From Clostridium sp. CAG:632 (GTDB lineage: Bacteria > Bacillota > Clostridia > Lachnospirales > Lachnospiraceae): 14,619 nt of DNA. The notes beneath the pieces are model-generated. The model was not told the DNA's origin and did no database searches. It worked only from the letters and a program-made list of their open reading frames with translations. The first letter of the stretch is position 1. The number at the start of each line of letters is the position of its first letter. Positions 1-7,799 of the stretch are shown here, in pieces. The DNA lies in contig HF991318.1 in assembly GCA_000431515.1 (NCBI GenBank), positions 8,572-23,190 of the forward strand, given 5' to 3'. The position numbers and the translations under genes were made by a program.

Positions 1-1158
1 GAGCAGTCGGATTTCCGGTTAAAATATGATGAGTTTCTGCAGAAAATAGATGCCCCATGGCAGGGAAAATTCAAAATATTATTTATTAAGATTCCAAAAG
101 AATGGAAAAAGGGTGAAGTAGACGGTATCCGTTATGTAGAGGATGAGCCGTATGCCTTATATGAAGCGGCATTGAATTATAAAGATGTGTATGATGAGGA
201 GCAGCAGGTTAAAAAGGCTCTTGAAACATCGGTGACAGATAGCTTCAATAACTATATTTCAGTCAGGACTACTTATGAAAGTATGCGGGCACAGGTTGCA
301 GAGGCACAGGAGACGCTTCAGAAGGATACTGCAAAGAATCTGATGGGACAGTTCAGCTATGAGGAGCTGGCAGATGAACAGACGGAATATGCAGATCTGC
401 AGATGGAAGAATTGGAAGCATTGTCTGATTATACGAAGACATTGGCAAGCTTTGACCGCTTGACCTGCGGGGCGATCAGCGACCGATTGGAAGCACTGGA
501 TTCCGGTTCGACAGATGTTATGGGCGGCGGAGTCAGTTATGTAGTAGAAGAGGAAGAAGAGGGTGCATATTATTATATTCATTCACTGGCGTCCGATAAT
601 GCGTTTGAGTTTGGCTTATATATACCGGAGAAGTTGGGTGTTACGATCACAGCATATGAGTTGTGGGTAAACGGAACTCAGATCGGAGACCGTACGGATA
701 TCAGCCGGAGTATTAAGCATCTGGCATTGTCGATAGACAGTGTCGATAGTGCATTTGTCAGATTATACGATCAGGACACTGTTGTTGACGATTGTGAGAT
801 TGATACCTCGGTATATTCCGGCAAGCTGGTCATTACGACCGGTTATCAGATAAAGTCGGATGAATCCCGTGTGATAGGAACATATACCCTGAATACAAGT
901 GCAGTGACAGGAGTGGCGAGTCTGGAAATACAGACTGATAAGGCAGATATTCAGTATTATGATATCCGGACAGCGGATGGAATGTATCTGGCGAACCGGG
1001 AGAAGATCCCGATCCGGACAGGGTTTAAGTATCTGGGGCTTATTTCTTCGGATATACCCAATCTGACGTTCTGCTTTTATGGCAGTGACCGGCAGTTGTT
1101 ATATGAGTGCCGGGCAGATGCGGAAAGCCGGCAGTTAGTAGAGAAAAAAGAGGAGTAA
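1..1158 (+). CDS. TolC-like helical hairpin protein with beta-rich C-terminus (5' truncated)
   Basis: The reading frame is open from base 1, so the true start lies upstream and 385 C-terminal residues are visible. Visible residues about 68-155 form two long amphipathic helices joined by the segment MGQFSYEELADEQ. That resembles the TolC/outer-membrane-efflux repeat, where a Gly and a short loop precede a helix of the pattern 'el.daq..l..a...y..al.dy..a...l'. An acidic run (EEEEE, about residue 183-187) leads into a beta-rich domain of about 190 residues that I do not recognise. The C-terminus is charged. The stop lies 13 bases before the next gene, so the two are probably cotranscribed. The protein may be an envelope or channel-like component accompanying the injection system. 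No beta-barrel strand pattern is obvious in the visible part, and a monoderm host would have no outer membrane for a true TolC. The TolC resemblance is by eye only and the function is unknown. Confidence 0.75.
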   Translation, partial: EQSDFRLKYDEFLQKIDAPWQGKFKILFIKIPKEWKKGEVDGIRYVEDEPYALYEAALNYKDVYDEEQQVKKALETSVTDSFNNYISVRTTYESMRAQVAEAQETLQKDTAKNLMGQFSYEELADEQTEYADLQMEELEALSDYTKTLASFDRLTCGAISDRLEALDSGSTDVMGGGVSYVVEEEEEGAYYYIHSLASDNAFEFGLYIPEKLGVTITAYELWVNGTQIGDRTDISRSIKHLALSIDSVDSAFVRLYDQDTVVDDCEIDTSVYSGKLVITTGYQIKSDESRVIGTYTLNTSAVTGVASLEIQTDKADIQYYDIRTADGMYLANREKIPIRTGFKYLGLISSDIPNLTFCFYGSDRQLLYECRADAESRQLVEKKEE

Positions 1159-1171
1159 AGGAGGGGCGATC

Positions 1172-3715
1172 ATGCAGCGAGTACGGAAAAAGAAGAAAAT
1201 AAAGTCAATGGCATATATCAGCATAAGCATGGCTGTCTTTTTGACTTTGTTAGGAATCGGTATATATGCAGTGGCAGCTCCGAATGACGATATGAATCTG
1301 ACACCGGATTCGGTACATATTAAGAGTGGAGATATTGAGAATTCGACACTGGCAATCGGATCGCATTTAATCTATATCGGAGCGATGACAGATGAAATAT
1401 ATCAGATTGCATATCAGTCTGCATCGACCTTTTCACAAAGTGATATGTATTATAAGTCCGAGCTGGGCGGCGGAAGCTGGTATGAAATATCCTCTGCAAC
1501 TTCAGTGGCAGATATTTCTTCAGAAGGGACACCGGTGGCGGATAGCGTAGTAGAAGCATTATCATTTACGCATCATACAAAATCAGATGGGATTACCTAT
1601 GATCTTATAACCGGGCAGCCGGTAAATATCTTCAACATTAACGATCCATATGATTTGCGAAATATGGAAGAACTTCGGCCTCTGACCACACAGTATCAGA
1701 TGCTTGTCAACGGAGCTCAGGAGCCGGAGAAAAATTCGGATGACGATGAGGCTTCGACGACCGAGGATACAGATAGCAATGAGGAACTTCGGTTATTGAT
1801 TCAGGAATTCTATAATGAAGATCTGAAGACGAACCGGACGTCAGAAAAGCTGGTGGTTCCGGACGAGACGGCAATTCAGTGGGAGAACCGGTTAAATGCG
1901 GTAAATACATACTATCAGCAGGTATCTGCGAATCTGGATGAGAGTGATGAGCGTGAGATGCTGAATACGATTATGAGTAAGCTGGATGCAGAGAGGAGAG
2001 TATATCTGTACACGAAGGTCTATTCTCTGCTGGAGGATTTAGTTGGGAAGATAGATAGTACAAAAAATAGTGTGGTGACGGAAGCAATTGTGGAATCACA
2101 AAGCAATCTGCAGACAAGCATTAACGAATATGAGGCCAAGGGATTTTCTGACAGCAATTCTGTGCTGGGGCAGGAGGAGTATACGCTGATGCAGGAGCTG
2201 GTGTCGGCTGCAGAGGCTTCGAATTCCCCGGCCTGCAGTACGGTTCTGACAAAGATAGGTTATCTTTATAATATAAAGGAAAATACGGTAGATAAAGGAA
2301 AAGAAGAATTGGATTATCTAAATTCCGTATTGCTTCCCAAAGGGATAAAGGCATATAAGGAGGCACTGGCAGCAGGAATATCACAGGAGGCACTGACAAC
2401 GGCAGGAAGCAATCAGGCATTGCTGGAACGATATACAGAGGAGACTAAAAGCAGTATCAATGCAGTAAGGGCAGAGTATCAGTTCCTGATTCAGGCTAAG
2501 GTACTTCGTTTATCAAATGAAGCCGGGCAGGCGTATATGACAACCCTGATTGAAGGCGTGGATGAATTCCGAAATGCGGTTAAACAGGATAGTGCGAAGG
2601 ATAAAGCGGAGGAAACCGTAGAACAGTATCTTTTATGGCTAAAACAACAGCTATCGGATCTGGTAAATGCCGGTCGCGGCGGAACAGATATGAGTATCCT
2701 GCAGAAAGAAAGAAATGAGCTGCTACAGGAGAAACAGAATGCGCTGGATAATAATAAGCTGGGTGAAGCAAACCGGCTGGACAGCCTGATCCGGGCGAAA
2801 GATCAGGATATTGCGAGACTGGAGCAGGAGTATTCGGAAACACTTTTATCGGAGACGGCCAGTGAGGCAGATAAGGCATGGGCGGCAGCAAATTTAAGCG
2901 CAGGGACAGCAGGAGCCGCTGCATTGACGATCGGACAGGAAGCGGTCAGTGATATACAAAGTGGCAATCTGGATAATGTATCGGATGCGTTGAATAGTCT
3001 GGAAGCGTTGATGGATGTAAACAGTCATGCGGTCACAGGGGCGATGCAGGATATAGAGAGTGCCCTGGAATTAACAGGTGATACGGAAGGCAAAGAGGAA
3101 TTGCTGGCCAAAACAAAGAATCTGATCAGAACCGGAAAGGAAAAGAGTAACCAGAATGGATTGAGTGCAACGGAAGTAGAGTCATATCTTCAGGAGTTAT
3201 TGGGAAGTCCGTTTATAAGTCTATCAGAGAGTGATCAGCAGAAGGCAGTTCTGGCACTGGAATGGTATGGAGAAATAAAAAATAATTATGCGATCAAGAA
3301 TCTGGCAGCTTCCTATAGTGATGTTATGCTGCAGAACGGTTCCAGATATGTATATACGAAACTGGGTGGAACGGTTGAAGAGTATGCGTCAACGAAAACC
3401 ATATCCGAGGTACTGGGGTATCGATATGTGTTTGATGATTCACATATGGTCGTAACGCTTCAGAAGGGCAAGGATTATTATGAATTTACCGCCGGTAGGA
3501 GCAGCTTCCGTTCAAACGCTGCGGCAGATACTGCAATGAGTAAAAAAGCGGAGTATCAGACCTGTCTATATATTCCGGAAAGCTTTGTAACGAAGAATTT
3601 TGACTGTCAGATAGAGTATATAGATAACGGCAGTGCAGCACTCCTGTACACACCGGCACAGAAACAACAGGCAGATGAAATATATCAGGCATTATTAACA
3701 AAAGGAGGGGATTAG
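1172..3715 (+). CDS. Membrane-anchored coiled-coil protein with C-terminal copper-amine-oxidase-N1-like segment
   Basis: The ATG at 1172 follows a strong AAAGGAGGGG site (1157-1166). The N-terminus is very basic (RKKKKIK, residues 5-11), followed by one hydrophobic segment at about 13-36. This fits an uncleaved signal anchor or a signal peptide, with about 810 residues outside the membrane. Residues about 40-180 are mixed and beta-rich. Residues about 183-205 form an acidic, low-complexity linker. Residues about 205-700 are mainly charged helix and coiled coil. Residues about 741-826 have the pattern of the copper amine oxidase N1-like (stalk) domain of Gram-positive surface proteins: 'TKTISEVLGYRYVFDDSH.MVVTL' followed by 'LYIPESFVTKNFDCQIEYID'. 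It sits between the TolC-like gene and the tail-cap gene, and its stop codon directly abuts the next ATG. I infer an envelope tether or docking protein for the CIS. The domain call is by eye and moderate in certainty; the anchor is clear. Confidence 0.85.
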   Translation: MQRVRKKKKIKSMAYISISMAVFLTLLGIGIYAVAAPNDDMNLTPDSVHIKSGDIENSTLAIGSHLIYIGAMTDEIYQIAYQSASTFSQSDMYYKSELGGGSWYEISSATSVADISSEGTPVADSVVEALSFTHHTKSDGITYDLITGQPVNIFNINDPYDLRNMEELRPLTTQYQMLVNGAQEPEKNSDDDEASTTEDTDSNEELRLLIQEFYNEDLKTNRTSEKLVVPDETAIQWENRLNAVNTYYQQVSANLDESDEREMLNTIMSKLDAERRVYLYTKVYSLLEDLVGKIDSTKNSVVTEAIVESQSNLQTSINEYEAKGFSDSNSVLGQEEYTLMQELVSAAEASNSPACSTVLTKIGYLYNIKENTVDKGKEELDYLNSVLLPKGIKAYKEALAAGISQEALTTAGSNQALLERYTEETKSSINAVRAEYQFLIQAKVLRLSNEAGQAYMTTLIEGVDEFRNAVKQDSAKDKAEETVEQYLLWLKQQLSDLVNAGRGGTDMSILQKERNELLQEKQNALDNNKLGEANRLDSLIRAKDQDIARLEQEYSETLLSETASEADKAWAAANLSAGTAGAAALTIGQEAVSDIQSGNLDNVSDALNSLEALMDVNSHAVTGAMQDIESALELTGDTEGKEELLAKTKNLIRTGKEKSNQNGLSATEVESYLQELLGSPFISLSESDQQKAVLALEWYGEIKNNYAIKNLAASYSDVMLQNGSRYVYTKLGGTVEEYASTKTISEVLGYRYVFDDSHMVVTLQKGKDYYEFTAGRSSFRSNAAADTAMSKKAEYQTCLYIPESFVTKNFDCQIEYIDNGSAALLYTPAQKQQADEIYQALLTKGGD

Positions 3716-4309
3716 ATGGCAGATTACACTATAATAGCAGATGTCAGTTCTTATATAGTAAAGACCCTGCGGGAAAAAATGTGCCCGGAGCCAATTCCGT
3801 CCCCAAACAACATTGAGATATCTTCTCCGGCATCGCAGGATGTGGACTATATCGTAGGTCTGTATCTTTATGAAGTCAAGGAAGAAGGTCAGATTGCACA
3901 ACCGCCTCTGATGACCAGTGGTGGTGTGCGCTTACAGAAGCCACCTAATCCGTATAGTTTATACTATATGGTTTTTATCAATGGTTCTTCCCAGATGGGG
4001 CTGAAGGCTCCGGATATTCAAAAAATCATTGGGAGGATAGCGCAGATCGTCAATGATAACAGTTCTGTGCGGCCAAATCAACTGCAGCCATGGTTAGATG
4101 CTGAGGAACCTCCAATTGTACTGTCTCAGGCGAAGATAAGTCTGGAGGAAAAGGTAAGAGTATGGCAGGCAATCAATAAGCCATATCAGATCAGTCTGTT
4201 TTATAAGGCAGCACCGGTCTTCTTATCCAGCGAAGTGATTGTAGACACACCAAGAGTTGTAGATGCTGCATTTGGAATTAAATCAATGAATGAGGAAGGG
4301 AGGAGTTGA
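3716..4309 (+). CDS. DUF4255 / Pvc16-family CIS tail terminator (cap)
   Basis: The 197-residue protein matches the DUF4255 (Pvc16 N-terminal) family found in almost all Afp/PVC-type clusters. Features include an N-terminal 'adYtiI.dvs..iv..L' helix, the strand LYLYEVKEEGQ, the segment PPNPYSLYYMVFI and the helix IGRIAQIVNDN. In Afp and PVC, the family member (Afp16/Pvc16) sits at the end of the tube and sheath distal to the baseplate and sets particle length. This protein is about the size of the conserved domain alone, shorter than Afp16, so C-terminal decorations are absent. The ATG directly follows the stop of the preceding gene, and AAAGGAGGGG (3699-3708) lies within that gene's end. Here the cap gene precedes the sheath; in Afp it is among the last genes. 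Confidence 0.88.
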   Translation: MADYTIIADVSSYIVKTLREKMCPEPIPSPNNIEISSPASQDVDYIVGLYLYEVKEEGQIAQPPLMTSGGVRLQKPPNPYSLYYMVFINGSSQMGLKAPDIQKIIGRIAQIVNDNSSVRPNQLQPWLDAEEPPIVLSQAKISLEEKVRVWQAINKPYQISLFYKAAPVFLSSEVIVDTPRVVDAAFGIKSMNEEGRS

Positions 4310-4315
4310 CACTAG

Positions 4316-5050
4316 GTGGAAACATATATCGTCAGACATAGTCTTGATATGGTATTACAGCTGCGGGACACGACAACGGGGAAAAGTATTCTTGAGCATA
4401 ATGTGGTATTCCGAAAAGATGGAAACATCGTATTTTTGGCCAATAAGGGCGGAGGTGTCTATGTGATCATGGATACCCCACGGATAAATACCCAATATGA
4501 GATAGAAGTATACGGATATGAGACGCAGACGGTCTCTGTGGAATATGGAGAATCAAAGAAGTCATACCGGATAATAGAAGTACCGTTAATCCCTAAGGAG
4601 AGAATGAATCCTGCTATAGATTATGTAACCATAAAAGGCAGAATGGATGGCATAGAGCGTCTGGAAGCGGTTTCTCTGAATGCGAAGTCTTGTTTTCTTC
4701 AGGAATATATTCCGAAGAAACAGCAACTGATTTACTATGGAAACATGGAGCTTGCGGAGCAGGAATACGCATTGCTCAATAAAGGGAAACAGGAATATCA
4801 GTGTTTTCAGATAAAAAAGGCAATTACAAAGACCGGGGTTACGATTCGGCAGCCGTTGAATCAACCCTGTGCAGTGAATGATCCGATTGTAAGAATCGTG
4901 AGAGGTCAGATAGGGGGAGCAGGAGATTATCTGCTTCGGCTCCGGATAACAGATGATTCGGACACTTATCTGGTACGGTATGTAGTCAATGGACAGACAT
5001 ACTATCAAACGGTAAATTCGCAGGAGACAGAAAGAGAACTGGGTAAATAA
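4316..5050 (+). CDS. Beta-rich CIS-associated protein of unknown function
   Basis: A 244-residue protein using a GTG start at 4316, behind GGAAGGGAGGAG (4294-4305), six bases after the cap gene's stop. Residues about 1-95 look like an all-beta sandwich of the carboxypeptidase-regulatory/Ig-like kind: 'VLQLRDTTTGKSILEHNV', then a strand-turn series ending in 'YEIEVYGYETQTVSVEY'. Residues about 100-180 carry several further predicted strands. The C-terminal part, from about 'PIVRIVRGQIGGAGDYLLRL', could be a second small beta domain. No signal peptide or membrane segment is visible. It lies between the cap and the PAAR-like protein, so a structural or tip-associated adaptor role is plausible, but nothing in the sequence proves it. 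I recognise no catalytic motif. Confidence 0.7.
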   Translation: METYIVRHSLDMVLQLRDTTTGKSILEHNVVFRKDGNIVFLANKGGGVYVIMDTPRINTQYEIEVYGYETQTVSVEYGESKKSYRIIEVPLIPKERMNPAIDYVTIKGRMDGIERLEAVSLNAKSCFLQEYIPKKQQLIYYGNMELAEQEYALLNKGKQEYQCFQIKKAITKTGVTIRQPLNQPCAVNDPIVRIVRGQIGGAGDYLLRLRITDDSDTYLVRYVVNGQTYYQTVNSQETERELGK

Positions 5051-5051
5051 T

Positions 5052-5441
5052 ATGGTATATATTACAGCCGGTACACAATGTATGTGTACATATGGAACAG
5101 CACCGAGTGTCTTGAATGTGACATCTCAGAGTACGGTGCTTATGGGAAATAAGCCGGTGGCTACGATTGCAGATTGTGCACCGAATACGAACCTGCCGCC
5201 CTTTGCTCTGTGTATTTCACTGCAGAATCCGGCAGTACAGGCAGCAACGGCAGCTGCATTGGGAGTTTTGACACCACAGCCTTGTACGCTGGTTCCGGCG
5301 GGTACATGGAGGCAGTCTCAGATGACGACACAGGCAGGAGGTAAGCCCTGTCTGGTTATGGGATGTACGTTGACCTGCGGCTTAGGCGGAGGAACAATTA
5401 CAGTTACATCACCTTCGCAACAAAAGGTAATACATAAATAG
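5052..5441 (+). CDS. DUF4280 PAAR-like protein
   Basis: The 129-residue protein fits the DUF4280 PAAR-like family: an N-terminal 'aGAxCxCxxG' type motif (AGTQCMCTYGTAPS), a central 'P.aTI.DC.PN.NLPPF..C' segment, and a C-terminal 'GKPCLVMGCTLTCGLGGGTITV' type ending, here split at residues 97-118. It has eight cysteines (10, 12, 42, 54, 78, 100, 105, 109), consistent with metal binding or tight cross-linking of a small cone. PAAR proteins sharpen the spike tip of CIS and type VI systems and can carry effectors. There is no C-terminal toxin extension. The ATG at 5052 is one base after the previous stop codon and no strong ribosome binding site is evident, so translation is probably coupled. 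Unlike in Afp, it lies upstream of the sheath, well away from the spike gene. Confidence 0.82.
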   Translation: MVYITAGTQCMCTYGTAPSVLNVTSQSTVLMGNKPVATIADCAPNTNLPPFALCISLQNPAVQAATAAALGVLTPQPCTLVPAGTWRQSQMTTQAGGKPCLVMGCTLTCGLGGGTITVTSPSQQKVIHK

Positions 5442-5455
5442 AAAGGAGTTAAATT

Positions 5456-7159
5456 ATGGCAGAATATTTATCGCCGGGGGTATATGTAGAAGAATTTGAC
5501 AATTCCCCACGTTCAATTGAAGGGGTAGGAACCTCGACAGCAGGCTTTATCGGCCTGGCAGAAAAAGGTGCAACGATTGGAGCACCTGTATTAGTAACCA
5601 GTATGAAGAACTTTACCAGAATCTTCGGAGGAGCTTTAAATGAATTCGAGTACGGAGAGTATCGGTATCTTGCAAATAGTGTAGAGCAGTTCTTTGTAAA
5701 TGGAGGAACACGCTGCTATGTAGCCAGAGTTATTCCGGCAGATGCGAAGAAAGCGTCCGTAAAGAAGGGTATATTAACGGTTACTGCAGCAAATGAAGGT
5801 AAATGGGGCAACCGTATACAGGTTACATTAGCAAATGTCACTAAGAGAAAGATGCAGATTCTGGGCAAGAACGGTGACGGCTATGTGGCAAAAACAGTAG
5901 AAGGCTTCCGTGAAGGAGACTTAGTTACGGTAGATGGTGAGTATAACCGCATTGCCAGCATCTATGATAACACTGTAACATTTGCAAAACCATTTAAGAA
6001 AGATGTCATAGATACGGCAATCGTACCAAAGACTTTGATATATCTGGTGGAGACAAACATCAGTGTCCGTTATAACGAAGAAGTAGAGAATTATAATGGC
6101 GTAAGCTTTAACACAGCAAATCCGAATTACATCGGATATAAGATGGCAAACAGTGAATTAGTTAAGATCGAAGTGGCAGAAGCAAAGGAGCTTATGAACC
6201 CTGCAGAGCTGATCCTCGGCAAGGGAAATACCAGTGGAATGTTCCTGCTGGATGGCGGAAGCAATGGCAACATCAGTAAGATAAATGCGGCTACCTTTAT
6301 TGGCGAGGACAATGGACCGGGTGCAAGAACAGGTCTGGCTGCTTTTGTAGAGAATACAAACATCAGCATGCTGGCAATTCCGGGTGTTACAATACCGGAG
6401 GTGATTGTAGCATTGGTTGCACAGTGTGAGAACCTTAAGAATCGTATGGCAGTCATTGATATGCCGAAGGATATGTTTAAGACGAAGGATCTGTTAGAAT
6501 ATCGGGAAATAATTGACAGTAGTTATGCGGCAATGTATCATCCTTGGATTCAGGTTCTGGATCGGGCAACCGGACAGAGTGATTATATTCCGCCTTCCGG
6601 TGCTGTGCTGGGTGTGTATTCCAGAAATGATATGTCACGCGGTGTACATAAAGCACCGGCGAATGAGACAGTATTCTGTACGGGCTTAAAAACAAACTAT
6701 ACCAGTGCTGAACAGGATGTTCTGAATCCTGCAGGTATCAATCTGATCCGTGCATTACCGGGTCAGGGCATTCGTGTATGGGGAGCAAGAACCGCCAGCA
6801 GCAACAGCCAGTTCCGATATGTAAATGTCAGACGTCTGTTCATCTACGTTGAGGAGAGCATCAAAGCCAATACAAACTGGGTTGTATTCGAACCAAATGA
6901 TGTAAACCTGTGGCAACGGGTACAGATGACGATCAGTAATTTCTTAGATAATATGTGGAGAACCAATATGCTGGCAGGTACATCTGCAAATGAGGCATAT
7001 TTTGTAGAGATTGGCACTTCGACTATGTCGAAGGATGATATTGCAAATGGCCGTTTAATCTGCAACATTGGTATTGCACCGTCTAAACCGGCCGAATTTG
7101 TAGTATTCCGGATCACCCAGCATACAGCAAGTGCCGGTGGTGAAGGCAGCGAAGAATAA
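5456..7159 (+). CDS. Contractile tail sheath protein
   Basis: The 567-residue protein starts with the sheath signature 'LSPGVYVEEFDNSPRSIEGV' and 'TAGFIGLAEKG', and has a second N-terminal block around 'VEQFFVNGGTRCYVARV'. Residues about 105-230 form a beta-rich insertion domain likely exposed on the surface. The C-terminal core carries 'RALPGQGIRVWGARTAS' (about 432-448), 'YVNVRRLFIYVEESI' and 'WVVFEPND' (about 475-482). These are conserved in Afp/PVC and phage sheaths and form the interlocking C-terminal fold. The C-terminus ends in a short acidic Gly/Ser/Glu tail. AAAGGAG (5442-5448) lies seven bases before the ATG. Only one sheath gene is seen, whereas Afp has three sheath paralogs. The sheath wraps the tube and drives it forward on contraction. 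It is followed at once by the tube gene. Confidence 0.97.
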   Translation: MAEYLSPGVYVEEFDNSPRSIEGVGTSTAGFIGLAEKGATIGAPVLVTSMKNFTRIFGGALNEFEYGEYRYLANSVEQFFVNGGTRCYVARVIPADAKKASVKKGILTVTAANEGKWGNRIQVTLANVTKRKMQILGKNGDGYVAKTVEGFREGDLVTVDGEYNRIASIYDNTVTFAKPFKKDVIDTAIVPKTLIYLVETNISVRYNEEVENYNGVSFNTANPNYIGYKMANSELVKIEVAEAKELMNPAELILGKGNTSGMFLLDGGSNGNISKINAATFIGEDNGPGARTGLAAFVENTNISMLAIPGVTIPEVIVALVAQCENLKNRMAVIDMPKDMFKTKDLLEYREIIDSSYAAMYHPWIQVLDRATGQSDYIPPSGAVLGVYSRNDMSRGVHKAPANETVFCTGLKTNYTSAEQDVLNPAGINLIRALPGQGIRVWGARTASSNSQFRYVNVRRLFIYVEESIKANTNWVVFEPNDVNLWQRVQMTISNFLDNMWRTNMLAGTSANEAYFVEIGTSTMSKDDIANGRLICNIGIAPSKPAEFVVFRITQHTASAGGEGSEE

Positions 7160-7183
7160 TAACAGGAAAAGGAGTAGAGTATT

Positions 7184-7690
7184 ATGGCAGTATCAGCATA
7201 CGATAACGGAAACGGATTAGCATATCCGTTAACAAAAATGAATTTCTATGTCCATATTGATGGCGTAGAAGGAGCAAATGCAGCATTCAGTGAAGTAACG
7301 GGAATAGAGGCTTCTGTGGATGTGATCGAGTTCCGCCAGGGGAATGCCAACAGTCTGGCACCGGTAAAGATTCCGGGGCTGGTAAAGCATGGAAATGTTA
7401 CCCTGAAGATGGGATATACGCTGGACAACGGATTCAAGACATGGCTGCGGGAATGTGTAAGTGAAGTGCGTGGACCGATGCCTAGATATAATGTTCAGAT
7501 TGAAATGATCGATATTAACAGTGGCGCTCCGCAGTCAAAGGTGAATAATCTTACCGGCGGGGTAAGGGTATGGATGTTGACAAATGCATGGGTAGCTAAA
7601 TATAATGCACCGGACTTAAACGCAATGCAGAGTGAAGTAGCGATTGAAACTCTGGAATTGGCATATGAAGAGCTGGTTATACCGAATTAA
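7184..7690 (+). CDS. Inner tube protein (T4 gp19/Hcp-like)
   Basis: The 168-residue protein matches the T4 gp19-like tube family: 'YPLTKMNFYVHIDGVEGANA', 'FSEVTGIEASVDVIEFRQGN', 'KIPGLVKHGNVTLKMGYTLD' and a C-terminal 'ALE..ELAYEEL' strand, here IETLELAYEELVIPN. The length is normal for Afp1/Pvc1-type subunits, which stack as hexamers to form the tube inside the sheath. AAAAGGAG (7167-7174) precedes the ATG by nine bases. The gene lies 24 bases downstream of the sheath and is followed by the window's longest intergenic gap, which contains a hairpin. That arrangement would suit higher expression of sheath and tube than of the downstream baseplate genes. Confidence 0.96.
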   Translation: MAVSAYDNGNGLAYPLTKMNFYVHIDGVEGANAAFSEVTGIEASVDVIEFRQGNANSLAPVKIPGLVKHGNVTLKMGYTLDNGFKTWLRECVSEVRGPMPRYNVQIEMIDINSGAPQSKVNNLTGGVRVWMLTNAWVAKYNAPDLNAMQSEVAIETLELAYEELVIPN

Positions 7691-7735
7691 GGTTCAGGTA
7701 CAGCAGTTATAACATAAGTTGAAGTATGAGACAGA

Positions 7736-7760
7736 CCGGCAGTGAAGCTTCCGCTGCCGG
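7736..7760 (+). promoter_or_regulatory. Intergenic hairpin after sheath-tube genes
   Basis: A perfect 7-base inverted repeat, CCGGCAG (7736-7742) and CTGCCGG (7754-7760), encloses an 11-base loop. It lies in the 109-base gap between tube and chaperone-like genes. No run of T follows, so it is not a standard intrinsic terminator. It may protect the 3' end of a processed sheath-tube message or partly attenuate readthrough. The rest of the gap shows only an AAGGAG ribosome binding site (7788-7793). I see no convincing promoter. Confidence 0.5.
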
Positions 7761-7799
7761 GGATGTCCATAATTAAAGAAGGAGAACAAGGAGTGTCAT

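Noticed and set aside
259..3701. Several minus-strand open frames of 60-115 codons across the first two genes and elsewhere in the window
   Set aside because: They lie entirely opposite strongly supported + strand genes, have skewed Cys/Leu/Pro composition and no recognisable domains or ribosome binding sites. They are shadows.
7736..7760. Intrinsic terminator after the tube gene
   Set aside because: The stem is perfect but no T-run follows, and the next genes belong to the same machine on the same strand. It is listed as a hairpin of uncertain role.
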